The translations under genes were made by a program, and so were the position numbers. A stretch of 64,000 nt of DNA from Exiguobacterium sp. Helios (lineage in GTDB: Bacteria; Bacillota; Bacilli; Exiguobacteriales; Exiguobacteriaceae): the NCBI RefSeq assembly GCF_014524545.1, contig NZ_CP053557.1, positions 1,389,501 to 1,453,500 on the forward strand, in the 5' to 3' direction. Numbering within the stretch: position 1 is the stretch's first letter; each line of letters starts with the position of its first letter. Positions 15,040 through 23,769 of the stretch are shown here, piece after piece. Under the pieces are notes generated by a model. It was not told the DNA's origin. It worked only from the letters and a program-made list of their open reading frames with translations, and did no database searches.

Positions 15040-15801
15040 ATGAGAAACGTAGTTAAAGTATTGACTGTGTTATCTGTATCGTTATGTCTGTTATTGACAA
15101 GTTATCCACCAAATGAAGTCGCGGCAAAAACTAAAAAAGAAACGCAGCACGATATCTTTAAAAAGCTGAAATTGAATGCCTCGATGACGAGTGTTGCGGA
15201 AGTCATGTATGGCAAGAACTATAAAAAACATCTGTGTGACCGCTCGGAGGATGAGGTGAAAGTTAATCTTTTATGCAGTGGTGAATTGAACGATTCCAAT
15301 ACATACGATAAAAGCGGGAAGCTAAAATATTTGAAGTATGAATTTTATCTTTACCCAGATTCAAAGGTACCGAATGAATCGGACAATCCGGATGAAATGA
15401 CGTTCCAAACCGTTCGCATGTTGCTTGTATTTAAGTCGAAAGAGCAAAGTAAGCAGTTAAAGCTCGTTGAAAAACATTGGTTTGACTCATCCGCTGTCAA
15501 TTCCAAACGTGTCTATAACGATCAAAAGATTAAAAAAGGCATGACGAAAAAACAGTTGGATGCGGTGATGACGGGAACAGGAATCGGGAAACATGAAAGA
15601 GTCTCGTATATCGACTATTCGAAAGTCGGGAAGCAATCCGGTAAACAACAACCTGTTTTTCCAAAGGCGTACAAGACGTACTCGTATTCCATTTTGAATC
15701 AGAAAGAGAATGTCCTGTATTACTTCGAGACAAAGTACAGTCAAACGAAAAAAGAGTACGTCGTTTCGTATGTTGATACGTGGACGGAAGATAACGAATA
15801 A
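15040..15801 (+). CDS. Secreted protein with two BLIP/SmpA-like motifs
   Basis: 253-aa protein with a signal peptide (residues 1-28: VVKVLTVLSVSLCLLLTSY, cleavage near AAAK). Two repeats of the kind seen in BLIP/SmpA-like small domains are visible, KKLKLNASMTSVAEVMYG near residue 45 and KIKKGMTKKQLDAVMTG near residue 170, each the start of an alpha-beta unit that binds protein partners. Two cysteines (CDRS, LLCSGE) could form a disulphide. Start chosen at the ATG at 15040 after AAAGGAGG. Role outside the cell unknown. Confidence 0.65.
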   Translation: MRNVVKVLTVLSVSLCLLLTSYPPNEVAAKTKKETQHDIFKKLKLNASMTSVAEVMYGKNYKKHLCDRSEDEVKVNLLCSGELNDSNTYDKSGKLKYLKYEFYLYPDSKVPNESDNPDEMTFQTVRMLLVFKSKEQSKQLKLVEKHWFDSSAVNSKRVYNDQKIKKGMTKKQLDAVMTGTGIGKHERVSYIDYSKVGKQSGKQQPVFPKAYKTYSYSILNQKENVLYYFETKYSQTKKEYVVSYVDTWTEDNE

Positions 15802-15804
15802 AAC

Positions 15805-15846
15805 CAATGAGAGAACTCCCGAATGAAGGAGTTCTCTCATTTTTAA
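15805..15846. terminator. Bidirectional terminator
   Basis: AATGAGAGAACTCC pairs with GGAGTTCTCTCATT, loop of eight bases, then a T-run; between convergent genes. Confidence 0.85.
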
Positions 15847-15883
15847 TCTCTATTTCAAACGTTTTTTAAGGGAAATGGAATAA

Positions 15884-16489
15884 TCAGCGGATCGTTTTTA
15901 AAGCACCGGCCCAAGGAATGACCTGGTCGAGCATTTGGTTGACGGAATCTGCCTGAACGGGTGCTGCTTTTAATACAGCTCCATTCTCAAAGTCAGTGAA
16001 CAGCGAGAGGGCAGGGTGGACGCGGACGTCTGCAATCAACAATTCGCCCAAAATCCCGCGTAAATGTTCTGCTGCCCGGGCACCGCCGACTGAACCATAC
16101 GAGACGATACCGGCTGCTTTGTTATTCCACTCAACACGAAGGTAATCGAGAGCATTTTTTAAGGACGCGGAAATCGAGTGGTTGTATTCCTGTGTGATGA
16201 ACACAAATCCATCCTGAGCGGCAATCGCTTCAGACCAGGCAGCTGCACCGGATGCATCGCCGTCTTTTTCACCGAGCAACGGTAATTTGTAATCGGCGAT
16301 GTCAATGATTGTATAGTTGGCATCTCCGCGTTTGTCCGCGAGCTCTTTCACCCAATTTCCGACTTGTGGGCTTAAGCGGCCTTCACGTGTTGATCCCAAA
16401 ATGATTCCAATGTTTAACTTTGTCATGTTCGTTTCCTCCTCTTGTTGTGGTGTTTCCTTTGAACCAAATAATTTACTGAATAGACTCAA
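15884..16489 (-). CDS. NADPH-dependent FMN reductase family protein
   Basis: 201-aa flavodoxin-like reductase. The FMN-binding loop is LGSTREGRLSPQ, and the quinone/azo-reductase signature TQEYNHSISASLKNALDYL is complete. It probably reduces quinones by two electrons with NADPH. Two starts are possible: TTG at 16489, with GGAGG seven bases upstream and only 15 bases after the dioxygenase stop, and ATG at 16426, with AGGAGG eight bases upstream, which gives the canonical family length. The longer form adds an amphipathic segment MSLFSKLFG. It is in an operon with the ring-cleaving dioxygenase, in keeping with MhqR-controlled quinone detoxification. Confidence 0.85.
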   Translation of the reverse strand: MSLFSKLFGSKETPQQEEETNMTKLNIGIILGSTREGRLSPQVGNWVKELADKRGDANYTIIDIADYKLPLLGEKDGDASGAAAWSEAIAAQDGFVFITQEYNHSISASLKNALDYLRVEWNNKAAGIVSYGSVGGARAAEHLRGILGELLIADVRVHPALSLFTDFENGAVLKAAPVQADSVNQMLDQVIPWAGALKTIR

Positions 16490-16504
16490 GTGAATTCCTC
16501 CGTT

Positions 16505-17488
16505 TTATAGGTATTCTTTTTCGATGGTCCGCGTGCTGCGGACGGTATCAATCGGACGGACCGTTTGTTCGATTTGCTGGCGTTGCGACTCGAGGAACGG
16601 TGGCAAGGACAATTTCTCTCCGACTGTTTCATACGGTTCATCGCCCAGGAAGCCGGGACCATCCGTTGCCCATTCGAACAGAATACCTTGGGCGACGCGT
16701 GCATACAACGACTCGAAGAAGAAGCGGTCCACGTAGCCGGATGTGTTGAATCGTAAGTTTTGCATGCGGCTGATCCATTCATTTAAAGCGGCTGTATCTT
16801 CGACTCGGAACGCAACATGGTGAACGGTACCAAATCCTTGCTGTCCACTTGGAAGGAGGAGGTTATGTTCGACGATGACTTGCGCGCCGTTTCCGCCTTC
16901 GCCCATTTCAAACAGATGCAGGGATCCGGCTTTATCGATTTCCCGCATCAGCATCGCTTTTTCCAACACTTCTTTTAACCGGTCAAATTCGGCAATCCGG
17001 ATGTGAATCGGACCTAAGCCGGTGATCGCAAATTCTAATGGAACCGGACCGTTTTGCCACGGAATGCCGGATGCAATGCCTTCGTTGTGTTCATCCGAAA
17101 TCAGCATGTACTGTTGATCATCAAAATCAACGAACGAGAGGGTCTTTTTACCGAATTGTTCTTTAATGCCGCGATGCTTAACGTCATATTTGTCAAAACG
17201 TTTGATCCAGTAGGCAAGTGCTTCGTCCGTCGGCACGCGGAAAGCGGTTTTGTAGATTTCGTTTGTGCCGTGGGTTCCTCTCGGGATGCCCGGGAAATCA
17301 AAGAATGTCATATCGGTACCGGCGGATCCTTTGTCGTCGGCGAAGAATAAATGGTACGTCTGAATGTCATCCTGATTAACTGTTTTCTTGACTAAACGCA
17401 TGCCTAATACGTTTGTGAAGAATGCATAATTTTTCTCTGCACTGCTCGTGATGGCTGTTACGTGGTGGATTCCTTTTAATTCGTTCAT
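16505..17488 (-). CDS. mhqO: Ring-cleaving dioxygenase, MhqO-like
   Basis: 327-aa protein made of two VOC units, starting ELKGIHHVTAITSSAEKNYAFF and with the second unit at GTVHHVAFRVEDTAALNEW. The metal-binding residues are the His of HHVTAI, the His of HHVAF and the Glu of ILFEWATDGPGF. B. subtilis MhqO is a glyoxalase-type dioxygenase induced by catechol and methylhydroquinone. A perfect operator palindrome lies 26 bases before the start, and the MarR-type gene mhqR follows upstream, so the assignment is supported by context. Confidence 0.88.
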   Translation of the reverse strand: MNELKGIHHVTAITSSAEKNYAFFTNVLGMRLVKKTVNQDDIQTYHLFFADDKGSAGTDMTFFDFPGIPRGTHGTNEIYKTAFRVPTDEALAYWIKRFDKYDVKHRGIKEQFGKKTLSFVDFDDQQYMLISDEHNEGIASGIPWQNGPVPLEFAITGLGPIHIRIAEFDRLKEVLEKAMLMREIDKAGSLHLFEMGEGGNGAQVIVEHNLLLPSGQQGFGTVHHVAFRVEDTAALNEWISRMQNLRFNTSGYVDRFFFESLYARVAQGILFEWATDGPGFLGDEPYETVGEKLSLPPFLESQRQQIEQTVRPIDTVRSTRTIEKEYL

Positions 17489-17513
17489 ATAAATCTCTCC
17501 CTTAGTCTTTTTT

Positions 17514-17531
17514 TATCTCGAATTCGAGATA
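17514..17531. promoter_or_regulatory. MhqR operator upstream of mhqO
   Basis: Perfect 18-base palindrome TATCTCGAATTCGAGATA in the gap between mhqR and mhqO. It matches the known B. subtilis MhqR site and recurs before mhqR itself. Confidence 0.85.
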
Positions 17532-17546
17532 TATCGTTAAAATTTT

Positions 17547-17981
17547 TTAATGGTTTTGTGCCTGATAGCCTATTTTTTTAGCGGTCTTAATAAACGATTC
17601 GATTTCCGATGGATCAATACCTTGGAAAACCTGATTAATTGCTTTTTCATGTTCCGGAAAAATCGTATCCATTAAGCTTTGACCTTCTGTGGTGAGTTCC
17701 GCAAATGTCACACGCCGATCCTCCGGACATGCTTTGCGGGCGACGTAATTTTTTTTTTCGAGCTTATCGATGACATAGGTGATGCTGCCGCTCGTAATCA
17801 ATACTTTTTTCCCGATTAGTTGAATTGGCTGCCTTCCTTTGTGATACAGCAACTCGAGTACGGAAAAATCTGTCGGATTTAGTCCGGACTTCGCAACATC
17901 CTGTTTAATGACTTCATGAAGCGCGTCGACTGCACGTACCATGACAGTCAATGCTTTTAGGTTCGGATTCGGCTGTTCCAT
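17547..17981 (-). CDS. mhqR: MarR-family repressor, MhqR-like
   Basis: 144-aa winged-helix repressor. MarR features: LNPTDFSVLELLYHKG, the recognition helix ITSGSITYVIDKLEKKNYV and the wing RKACPEDRRVTFAELT. The single Cys of the wing is placed where redox-sensitive MarR proteins often have one; B. subtilis MhqR binds 2-methylhydroquinone non-covalently or through redox signals. Start chosen at 17981 (ATG, AGAGGTG six bases upstream). Operators lie both before mhqO and before this gene, which implies autoregulation and control of the mhqO-reductase operon. Confidence 0.85.
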   Translation of the reverse strand: MEQPNPNLKALTVMVRAVDALHEVIKQDVAKSGLNPTDFSVLELLYHKGRQPIQLIGKKVLITSGSITYVIDKLEKKNYVARKACPEDRRVTFAELTTEGQSLMDTIFPEHEKAINQVFQGIDPSEIESFIKTAKKIGYQAQNH

Positions 17982-18012
17982 TTCGTTCACCTCTTTTTAT
18001 CTTCAGTTCATA

Positions 18013-18030
18013 TATCTTTAATTCGAGATA
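18013..18030. promoter_or_regulatory. MhqR operator upstream of mhqR
   Basis: TATCTTTAATTCGAGATA, identical to the palindrome before mhqO except for two bases in one arm, located 32 bases upstream of the mhqR start. Confidence 0.75.
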
Positions 18031-18135
18031 AATATATCATCTAAATTTTGGTACGTCAATCGTTTTGATTGGTTTCTGATTGCAGGCAGTTCATTTGTCT
18101 AATGCCTGATATGGATTGGATTAATGCAGCAGTAT

Positions 18136-18170
18136 GAAAAGAGGCAACCCGCAAAGTCCGGGCTGCCTTT
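18136..18170 (-). terminator. Terminator of the esterase gene
   Basis: On the minus strand AGGCAGCCCG pairs with CGGGTTGCCT and TTTTC follows. Confidence 0.75.
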
Positions 18171-18186
18171 AGAGTGGGTAAACGTT

Positions 18187-18924
18187 TTACCAGTTCAGTT
18201 TATTTAAAAACGCAAGAATGTCTTGATTGACTGCGTTCATGTCTTTTCCTAACGTCATTAAATGTTTTGAATTCGCATATCCTTTTATCGTCTTTTGATC
18301 CGAAGCTACGCTTTCGAAAATCGTTTCGGCACTCGTCTTGTATGAGGAATCATCCATTTCCCCGTACATCACGCAAACAGGAGATACTACGGAGGCTAAA
18401 TGGTCTCGCGTCCGGTTAATGAGTTGTTCGAAGTCGGTCAGCGATTCAAAAGGCAGGAGATCCAGTTCAGCCATTTCAGAGGCAATCTGCTGGTCCTCTT
18501 TTCCTTCGATCTGTTTATAGCGCTTGGCGTAATAAACGATTCGTTTCTTTAGGACGGCTGCTTCTTTATCCATCGGTACGGACAGGGTGACTACACCGTT
18601 TATCTTTAACTCCTGTCCCATTTTTAAAGCAAGAACACCACCCAGTGAGAGACCGACGACCGCTATACGTTCGAACCCTTTGTCTTTCAACAGTTGATAA
18701 CCGTCGAGTGCATCCTGCCACCAGTCGGATGGTCCATACGACAAAAGGTCTTCTGCTGGCAGACCGTGTCCACTGAGTGTCGGAGCGTAGCAGGAGTACT
18801 GATTTTGTTGCAAGTAGCGGCCGAGCTTTTTCATGTCGTTTGGATTGCTGGTGAAAGAATGTAAAAGCAGAACAGCTCGTTCACCGCTCTCGTAATAAAA
18901 GGGCTTCGGGGGTAATAATTTCAT
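18187..18924 (-). CDS. Carboxylesterase, Est30-like alpha/beta hydrolase
   Basis: 245-aa serine hydrolase closely resembling Geobacillus carboxylesterase Est30 and bacterial monoacylglycerol lipases. Opening PPKPFYYESGERAVLLLHSF, the loop LSGHGLPAEDLLSYGPSDWWQ, nucleophile elbow GLSLGG near residue 92, Asp in YGEMDDSS and His in SNSKHLMTLG. GFT of the oxyanion hole region is SFTSN here, a mild change. It cleaves short to medium chain esters; the natural substrate is unknown. Start after GAGGAA. Single-gene transcription unit. Confidence 0.9.
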   Translation of the reverse strand: MKLLPPKPFYYESGERAVLLLHSFTSNPNDMKKLGRYLQQNQYSCYAPTLSGHGLPAEDLLSYGPSDWWQDALDGYQLLKDKGFERIAVVGLSLGGVLALKMGQELKINGVVTLSVPMDKEAAVLKKRIVYYAKRYKQIEGKEDQQIASEMAELDLLPFESLTDFEQLINRTRDHLASVVSPVCVMYGEMDDSSYKTSAETIFESVASDQKTIKGYANSKHLMTLGKDMNAVNQDILAFLNKLNW

Positions 18925-18973
18925 AAAAAAGAATTCCTCATTTCATCGTAGTTCTCATTTTTATGGATGTACG

Positions 18974-19324
18974 TCAGTTCGCCTTCACTTCATAGTCAGT
19001 TAAGATGGTATTACCGATAGCAGTAAGCATCTCTGAGTTAACAAAAGACTTTACTAGAAAAAGCAAGTTATCTGTGCTGAGAACGGGATTAATCATCAGT
19101 GCTTTTTGTTCAAAAACAAAGCGATTTCGATCATAATGTATGATCAAGTCTTTTAACTCGCGTAAGTCATTCTTTGAGAGATCAAACAGGATGACCGCTT
19201 CGTGTATCGTCGTATTTTCGAGTGCATCTGGATTTAAATTTCCGAGTAGAGTCAGTAACGTACGATTGTGAAATTTGAGCTTTTCAATTTCCTCTATCAA
19301 ATAGGTATATTTTTTATCAGACAT
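18974..19324 (-). CDS. Hypothetical helical protein, 116 aa
   Basis: Small, charged, predominantly helical protein without cysteine, signal peptide or membrane segment. The first half could form a coiled coil (YTYLIEEIEKLKFHNRTLL). Start at 19324 has AAGGAG about 13 bases upstream; the ATG at 19336 touches that site and is less likely. Family not recognised. Confidence 0.5.
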   Translation of the reverse strand: MSDKKYTYLIEEIEKLKFHNRTLLTLLGNLNPDALENTTIHEAVILFDLSKNDLRELKDLIIHYDRNRFVFEQKALMINPVLSTDNLLFLVKSFVNSEMLTAIGNTILTDYEVKAN

Positions 19325-19336
19325 ATCTGAGATCAT

Positions 19337-19938
19337 TCTCCTTGGATTACATATGATAATATTGTATCAATTTATCAATGATTATCGTAGGCGATGTTGA
19401 ATTTTGCTGAATAGAATTGAGTTGAAGTTGTCGATCAAATGCAGTTACCTACACGACTTGGCACCGATGAGGCCGGCTATATTATTAATCAAACAAGTAG
19501 ACTGCGTGGATTGTCTAGTTTAGTGTAGACCATCCAAGTAACTTCTCGGCAAAGATCTTGCTCTGCTTCTGTTCACGTGTCGACATAGGGTACACCTCCT
19601 CCTTGAAATCGATGCGCAGTAGCACATCCTTACTTAAGGATAGTTGGAGTCAAGCAAGGCGGTGGGTTTGAATCACGTTTCCAAACGAACTCTGACATTC
19701 GATATTGGACGTCTGTTTAGATTTTTCGATGATCCACAATTAATAGGTGACCTGTGGGCGAGTTTCAGGCGAATCTCGCCAAACCATTTCTGCGTATATC
19801 CCGCTCATCCGGTCACACATGAGGGACACGCAGGTATGTTATTGGAGAGACTGTCCTCAGCGATATGCTGCTACGGTCATCATTTCCTCTTATCATTGAT
19901 TAAAGAATTTCATAAGTAAATATGCATTCATAGATGGT
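19337..19938. other. Gene-poor stretch with decayed fragments
   Basis: About 600 bases without a credible full gene. It includes a 23-codon frame with an excellent ribosome site at 19515-19586 (minus), a short protein-like plus-strand piece near 19440-19535, and an open frame at 19644-19919 with no ribosome site. The mixture suggests remains of deleted or transposed genes near the left edge of the AT-rich block. Confidence 0.4.
19515..19586 (-). pseudogene. Micro-ORF or truncated gene start, 23 aa
   Basis: MSTREQKQSKIFAEKLLGWS... stops after 23 codons although AAGGAGGAGG sits eight bases before the ATG. Such a strong site before a short frame fits either a small peptide gene or the surviving first codons of a deleted gene. 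Confidence 0.35.
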
Positions 19939-20427
19939 TTACTGATGGGCGAGTCTGCGACGAGAGACATGAATCAGTTCATCATTCGGATTCTTCCGTT
20001 TTGCGATGACTTGGTTCTCCCCGACGACGGTTCGGATCCGGTAATAGAGTTGAGAAATCTCTTGTGTCTCCTTGCTTTCTTGTTCGATGGCAATCCGACC
20101 GTGTAGCTGATAGATTTTGCCGTCGAACGTACGGACAGAATCCGCGTGTGGGAGTTCTGCTAGATCAAAGCGTTCTTGCTTCAAGTTCAACCAATTCCGT
20201 TTTTTCTCCATACTTAAGTCGAAGTCATCCCAAGGGATGGATCCGAGCCTTTGCTCACAGGCTGTTGCAAGGATTTGGACATCAAGTATGGAAGGAAGTG
20301 AACGATTCCGCTCATAAGCGCTGATCGCCGCCTGTGAGATCTCTCCATATGTCTTTTCAGCCAACTCCACTTGACTCCAACCATGTTCTAGACGTTCCCG
20401 TCGTAACCACTCTCCAAATCGGTACAT
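19939..20427 (-). CDS. XRE-family helix-turn-helix regulator
   Basis: 162-aa protein with a Cro/CI-type HTH at residues 5-60 (FGEWLRRERLEHGWSQVELA, AAISAYERNRSLPS) and a C-terminal half of about 95 residues with no recognised domain. Start at 20427 follows AAAGGAG by eight bases; the longer frame upstream enters AT-rich non-coding DNA. It stands alone at the edge of the AT-rich block, with no adjacent gene that would point to its target. Confidence 0.75.
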   Translation of the reverse strand: MYRFGEWLRRERLEHGWSQVELAEKTYGEISQAAISAYERNRSLPSILDVQILATACEQRLGSIPWDDFDLSMEKKRNWLNLKQERFDLAELPHADSVRTFDGKIYQLHGRIAIEQESKETQEISQLYYRIRTVVGENQVIAKRKNPNDELIHVSRRRLAHQ

Positions 20428-21134
20428 AGTACATGCTCCTTTCCTTCGAGAACCTCTGTATGACAATGTTTTCCTGTTGATAGTTAGAATATAGCAGATT
20501 ATTCTGTCAATTAAACCGTTATTTTGATGTTTCAAAAAGGTTACGTTTATCGAATTTTGACGGTGCAAGGTGTATCAATATTTGAAAGACAAAGAAAATA
20601 GAAGAAAAATAAGATTGTATTAAAATTGTAAAAAATCATAGCGATTATTTTTTATAACCTTTCAATCAATGCAGTTTTTACTGACATTACTAATTTGTTT
20701 TTCATTACTTAATTCCCTCTTTTTTAATATTTTATAAAAAAGGATTATACTAAAAATAAGTCTATAATTTTGGTTCGAACGAAATTGAATACACGATTAC
20801 AGGGAAAGGTGAACGACTCATTAAACGAAAAAAAGTAACGGGAAGTCTAACTTAGAGCATCGAACACGTTCACACTATAAAAATACATTAGTTGTCCAAA
20901 GTGACAAAAATGTCACTTCAGAAAACCAATTTGTAATGTAATTCGAACGACATAATTATTTTTTCTTGGTAGAGTATCTATACTAGAAATAAATAGACAA
21001 ACATTTCAAATATATATAGAAAGAATAAAATTTCTTGATTTTCAATATATCGATTGTAATTTTCAGTAGCTTTTTATTTTTTAAATGCTATGTTAAATAG
21101 CTTGTAAAAATTAAAAAAGAAAGGAAGCGTAAAA
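20428..21134. other. AT-rich intergenic region with gene fragment and operator
   Basis: 700 bases, very A+T rich. A 28-codon tail of a frame (20772-20855, reading NEIEYTITGKGERLIKRK and then a stop) looks like the remaining C-terminus of a lost gene. A perfect inverted repeat at 20899-20918 is listed separately. Otherwise nothing coding is seen. Confidence 0.4.
20899..20918. promoter_or_regulatory. BceR-type operator, perfect inverted repeat
   Basis: AAGTGACA-AAAA-TGTCACTT is a perfect 8-4-8 palindrome. It agrees with the TGACA-N4-TGTCA sites recognised by BceR-like response regulators, and such a regulator gene starts 216 bases downstream. The distance is large for a promoter site of that gene. 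Confidence 0.55.
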
Positions 21135-21818
21135 ATGGAAATGAAAATTTTCATCGTAGAGGACGATTTAGCCATTTTTAATTCATTAAAAGAAACATTG
21201 ACTAAATGGGGGATGCAAGTTTCAGGACCACTAAATTTCAAAGACGTTTTAGAACATTTTAAGTCCGACGAGCCACATTTAATCATTATGGATATACAAT
21301 TACCGATATATGATGGTTTTCATTGGTGTCGTGAAATTCGATTGATTTCGAAAGTTCCAATCATTTTCCTATCATCACGTGATCACCCAATGGATATGGT
21401 CATGGCAATGCATATGGGCGCAGACGATTACATACCAAAACCTTTTCATTCAGATGTCCTGCTTGCAAAAGTTCAGGCTACATTGAGAAGAGTGTATGCT
21501 TACGGAGAAAAATCTCCTGATTTCATAAAATGGAACGGAGCATTAATTGATTTAAAGCGGGGAATAATTCGCATGAATGAAATAGAAACAGAATTGACAA
21601 AAAATGAATTTTTTATTTTGATTGTATTGGTAAAAGCCAATAATGAGATTGTTTCTCGCGATGAATTAATTCGGAGTTTATGGGATGATGAGCGCTTTGT
21701 AAATGATAATACATTAACTGTGAATATCACACGACTCCGCCATAAATTAGAAAATTTAGGTTTGCAAGAAGCAATTCTTACCAAAAAAGGTTTAGGATAC
21801 GTGGCTGTTACTTTATGA
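21135..21818 (+). CDS. Response regulator, BceR-like (OmpR family)
   Basis: 227-aa two-component regulator. Receiver domain residues 4-118: acidic pair ED at 9-10, phospho-acceptor Asp in IIMDIQLP near residue 53 and Lys in IPKPF near residue 102. The C-terminal OmpR-type winged helix spans about 125-225 (LTKNEFFILIVLVK, ITRLRHKL, KGLGYV). It is followed at 12 bases by the cognate histidine kinase and then by an ABC transporter, the standard BceRS-BceAB arrangement for sensing and removing bacitracin-like or cationic antimicrobial peptides. AAAGGAAG precedes the ATG. Confidence 0.9.
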   Translation: MEMKIFIVEDDLAIFNSLKETLTKWGMQVSGPLNFKDVLEHFKSDEPHLIIMDIQLPIYDGFHWCREIRLISKVPIIFLSSRDHPMDMVMAMHMGADDYIPKPFHSDVLLAKVQATLRRVYAYGEKSPDFIKWNGALIDLKRGIIRMNEIETELTKNEFFILIVLVKANNEIVSRDELIRSLWDDERFVNDNTLTVNITRLRHKLENLGLQEAILTKKGLGYVAVTL

Positions 21819-21830
21819 GGGAGGGGTTTT

Positions 21831-22853
21831 ATGTTTCTTAGCTATTTAAAAGATATGAGAAGTTGGATTTTGTTTTTTTTCCTATCCCTTTTTTCAACAG
21901 ACTTACTTCTTTGGCTTGATCGAGGGATTAATGTCCATATTAATTCGTTGATGTACGTAAATGTATTCTTACTAACTTTCTTTATGGTATTTATTTGTTG
22001 GCGGTATTATCGAGAGACAGCATACATACGTCAGCTAGAAATATTAGAAGAAAAACTAGAAACCGATTGGCATGAAGCATTACCAGAACCATTATTTGAA
22101 TGTGATGAACGTATAAATAGAGTATTGCAAAGTGCAGGGGTTTCTTTCTCTAATCAATTAAATAAAGATCGACAAAACACGATTATACAAGATGATTATA
22201 TTGCTGCCTGGGTCCACGAAGCAAAAGCTCCGCTTACTGCAATGAAACTCATGATTGATGCTAACAAATCTAGTCCATCTATATTCAAAATCGAAGCAGA
22301 ATGGTTACGTATCTTTTTATTGATTGACCAGCAATTATACATATCACGACTGCCTTCACTAGAATCAGATTATGTGTTGGACGAAGTGCTGGTTCAAGAC
22401 ATCGTATCTGTTGAAATACGTGAACTGATGTCTTGGTGTCGGGAAAAGAACTTGGCCATAGAAACGGAAGGATTGGAAACGGTCATAGTAACAGACAAAA
22501 AGTGGTGTCGTTTTATTGTTCGACAGATTTTATCGAATGCCATTAAATATAGTCCTAGAGATGGAATAATCTATATTACGGCACATACAGAAGCAACCGG
22601 ACGTTGTATTTTGTCTATAGAAGATGAAGGACCAGGCATTCCAGATCATGATTTGCCTCGTATTTTTGATAAGGGTTTTACAGGCGGTATGGGAAGATTA
22701 AGCAATAGTGCAACTGGTCTTGGCCTCTATTTAGCAAAAAAAGTATCTAATCAAATTGGTATTCAGCTTTCAGCGATCTCAAAAAAAGATAATGGTACGA
22801 TTTTAAAGATGAATTTCTCATTAGAAAACGATTTTGATCAAATCCGTAGATAA
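21831..22853 (+). CDS. Intramembrane-sensing histidine kinase, BceS-like
   Basis: 340-aa kinase with two N-terminal transmembrane helices (about residues 11-30 and 40-58) separated by a very short external loop, no sensor domain, then the phosphorylation helix WVHEAKAPLTAMK with His129 and an ATPase domain (N box LSNAIKYSPRDG, G1 EDEGPGIP, G2 GLGLYL). BceS kinases do not sense the drug themselves but read the activity of the partner ABC transporter, encoded immediately downstream. Same low-GC composition as its neighbours. Confidence 0.9.
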   Translation: MFLSYLKDMRSWILFFFLSLFSTDLLLWLDRGINVHINSLMYVNVFLLTFFMVFICWRYYRETAYIRQLEILEEKLETDWHEALPEPLFECDERINRVLQSAGVSFSNQLNKDRQNTIIQDDYIAAWVHEAKAPLTAMKLMIDANKSSPSIFKIEAEWLRIFLLIDQQLYISRLPSLESDYVLDEVLVQDIVSVEIRELMSWCREKNLAIETEGLETVIVTDKKWCRFIVRQILSNAIKYSPRDGIIYITAHTEATGRCILSIEDEGPGIPDHDLPRIFDKGFTGGMGRLSNSATGLGLYLAKKVSNQIGIQLSAISKKDNGTILKMNFSLENDFDQIRR

Positions 22854-22956
22854 CAATATTGTCATCTTATACTCTCTTTTTGTCATATAAATCAAACGAC
22901 TGTCGAATTTTTAGACCGTAGTATTAAAGATATAAGAAGAAAGGGAGGTTAAACAC

Positions 22957-23769
22957 ATGACACTTTTAAAAAGGAATTCAAAAATCATTGATGAATCAAC
23001 CAAAAAAACAGTATTATATGCCCAAAATATTCGAAAATCATTCGGTTCAAAAGGAAATGTTCAACAAGTACTAAAAGGAATTGATTTACGTGTAGAAGAA
23101 GGTGAATTTGTTGGAATCATGGGCGCTTCAGGTGCTGGTAAAACAACGTTGCTCAATATTCTTGCGACAATCGACCGGTCTACGGAAGGAACAGTCCTGA
23201 TCAGTGGATCAGATATCTCTCAGATGAAAGATGCTGCTATGGCCGATTTCCGGAGAAATCAGCTGGGATTTATCTTCCAGGACTACAATCTTCTTGATAC
23301 ATTAACCGCTAAGGAGAACATCTTGTTACCATTATCACTTGGGAAAATAAACAAAAAGTCGGCAGAAGCAGAATTTCGTACCATTGCCGATATCCTAGGG
23401 ATCTCCGATTTAATTGATAAATACCCGCATGAACTTTCAGGAGGACAAAAGCAACGTACTTCTGCAGCCCGTGCATTGATTAATCAGCCTTCTATGGTCT
23501 TTGCAGATGAACCGACTGGAGCGCTGGATTCAAAATCAGCTTCCTCGTTGCTTAGGACCATAACAAATATTAACGAGAAAAGAAAAGTAACAATCATGAT
23601 GGTAACCCATGATCCACTCGCCTCAAGTTACTGTAGCCGTGTTATTTTCCTGAAAGATGGTAAAATTTATACAGAGATCTATAAAGGAGATAAAACGAGA
23701 CAAGCCTTTTTCCAGGAAGTTTTAAATATTCAAGCTGTGCTTGGAGGTGAAAACGTTGACGTTCTTTGA
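22957..23769 (+). CDS. ABC transporter ATPase, BceA-like
   Basis: 270-aa ATPase with Walker [10 protein letters not shown] (near residue 58), Q-loop FIFQDYN, signature LSGGQKQR, Walker [14 protein letters not shown] and H-loop VTHD. The N-terminal 20 residues are a non-conserved extension before the usual domain start. The group serves BceB-type permeases that free lipid II cycle intermediates from peptide antibiotics. GGGAGG precedes the ATG. The end overlaps the permease start by 14 bases, so translation is coupled. Confidence 0.92.
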   Translation: MTLLKRNSKIIDESTKKTVLYAQNIRKSFGSKGNVQQVLKGIDLRVEEGEFVGIMGASGAGKTTLLNILATIDRSTEGTVLISGSDISQMKDAAMADFRRNQLGFIFQDYNLLDTLTAKENILLPLSLGKINKKSAEAEFRTIADILGISDLIDKYPHELSGGQKQRTSAARALINQPSMVFADEPTGALDSKSASSLLRTITNINEKRKVTIMMVTHDPLASSYCSRVIFLKDGKIYTEIYKGDKTRQAFFQEVLNIQAVLGGENVDVL

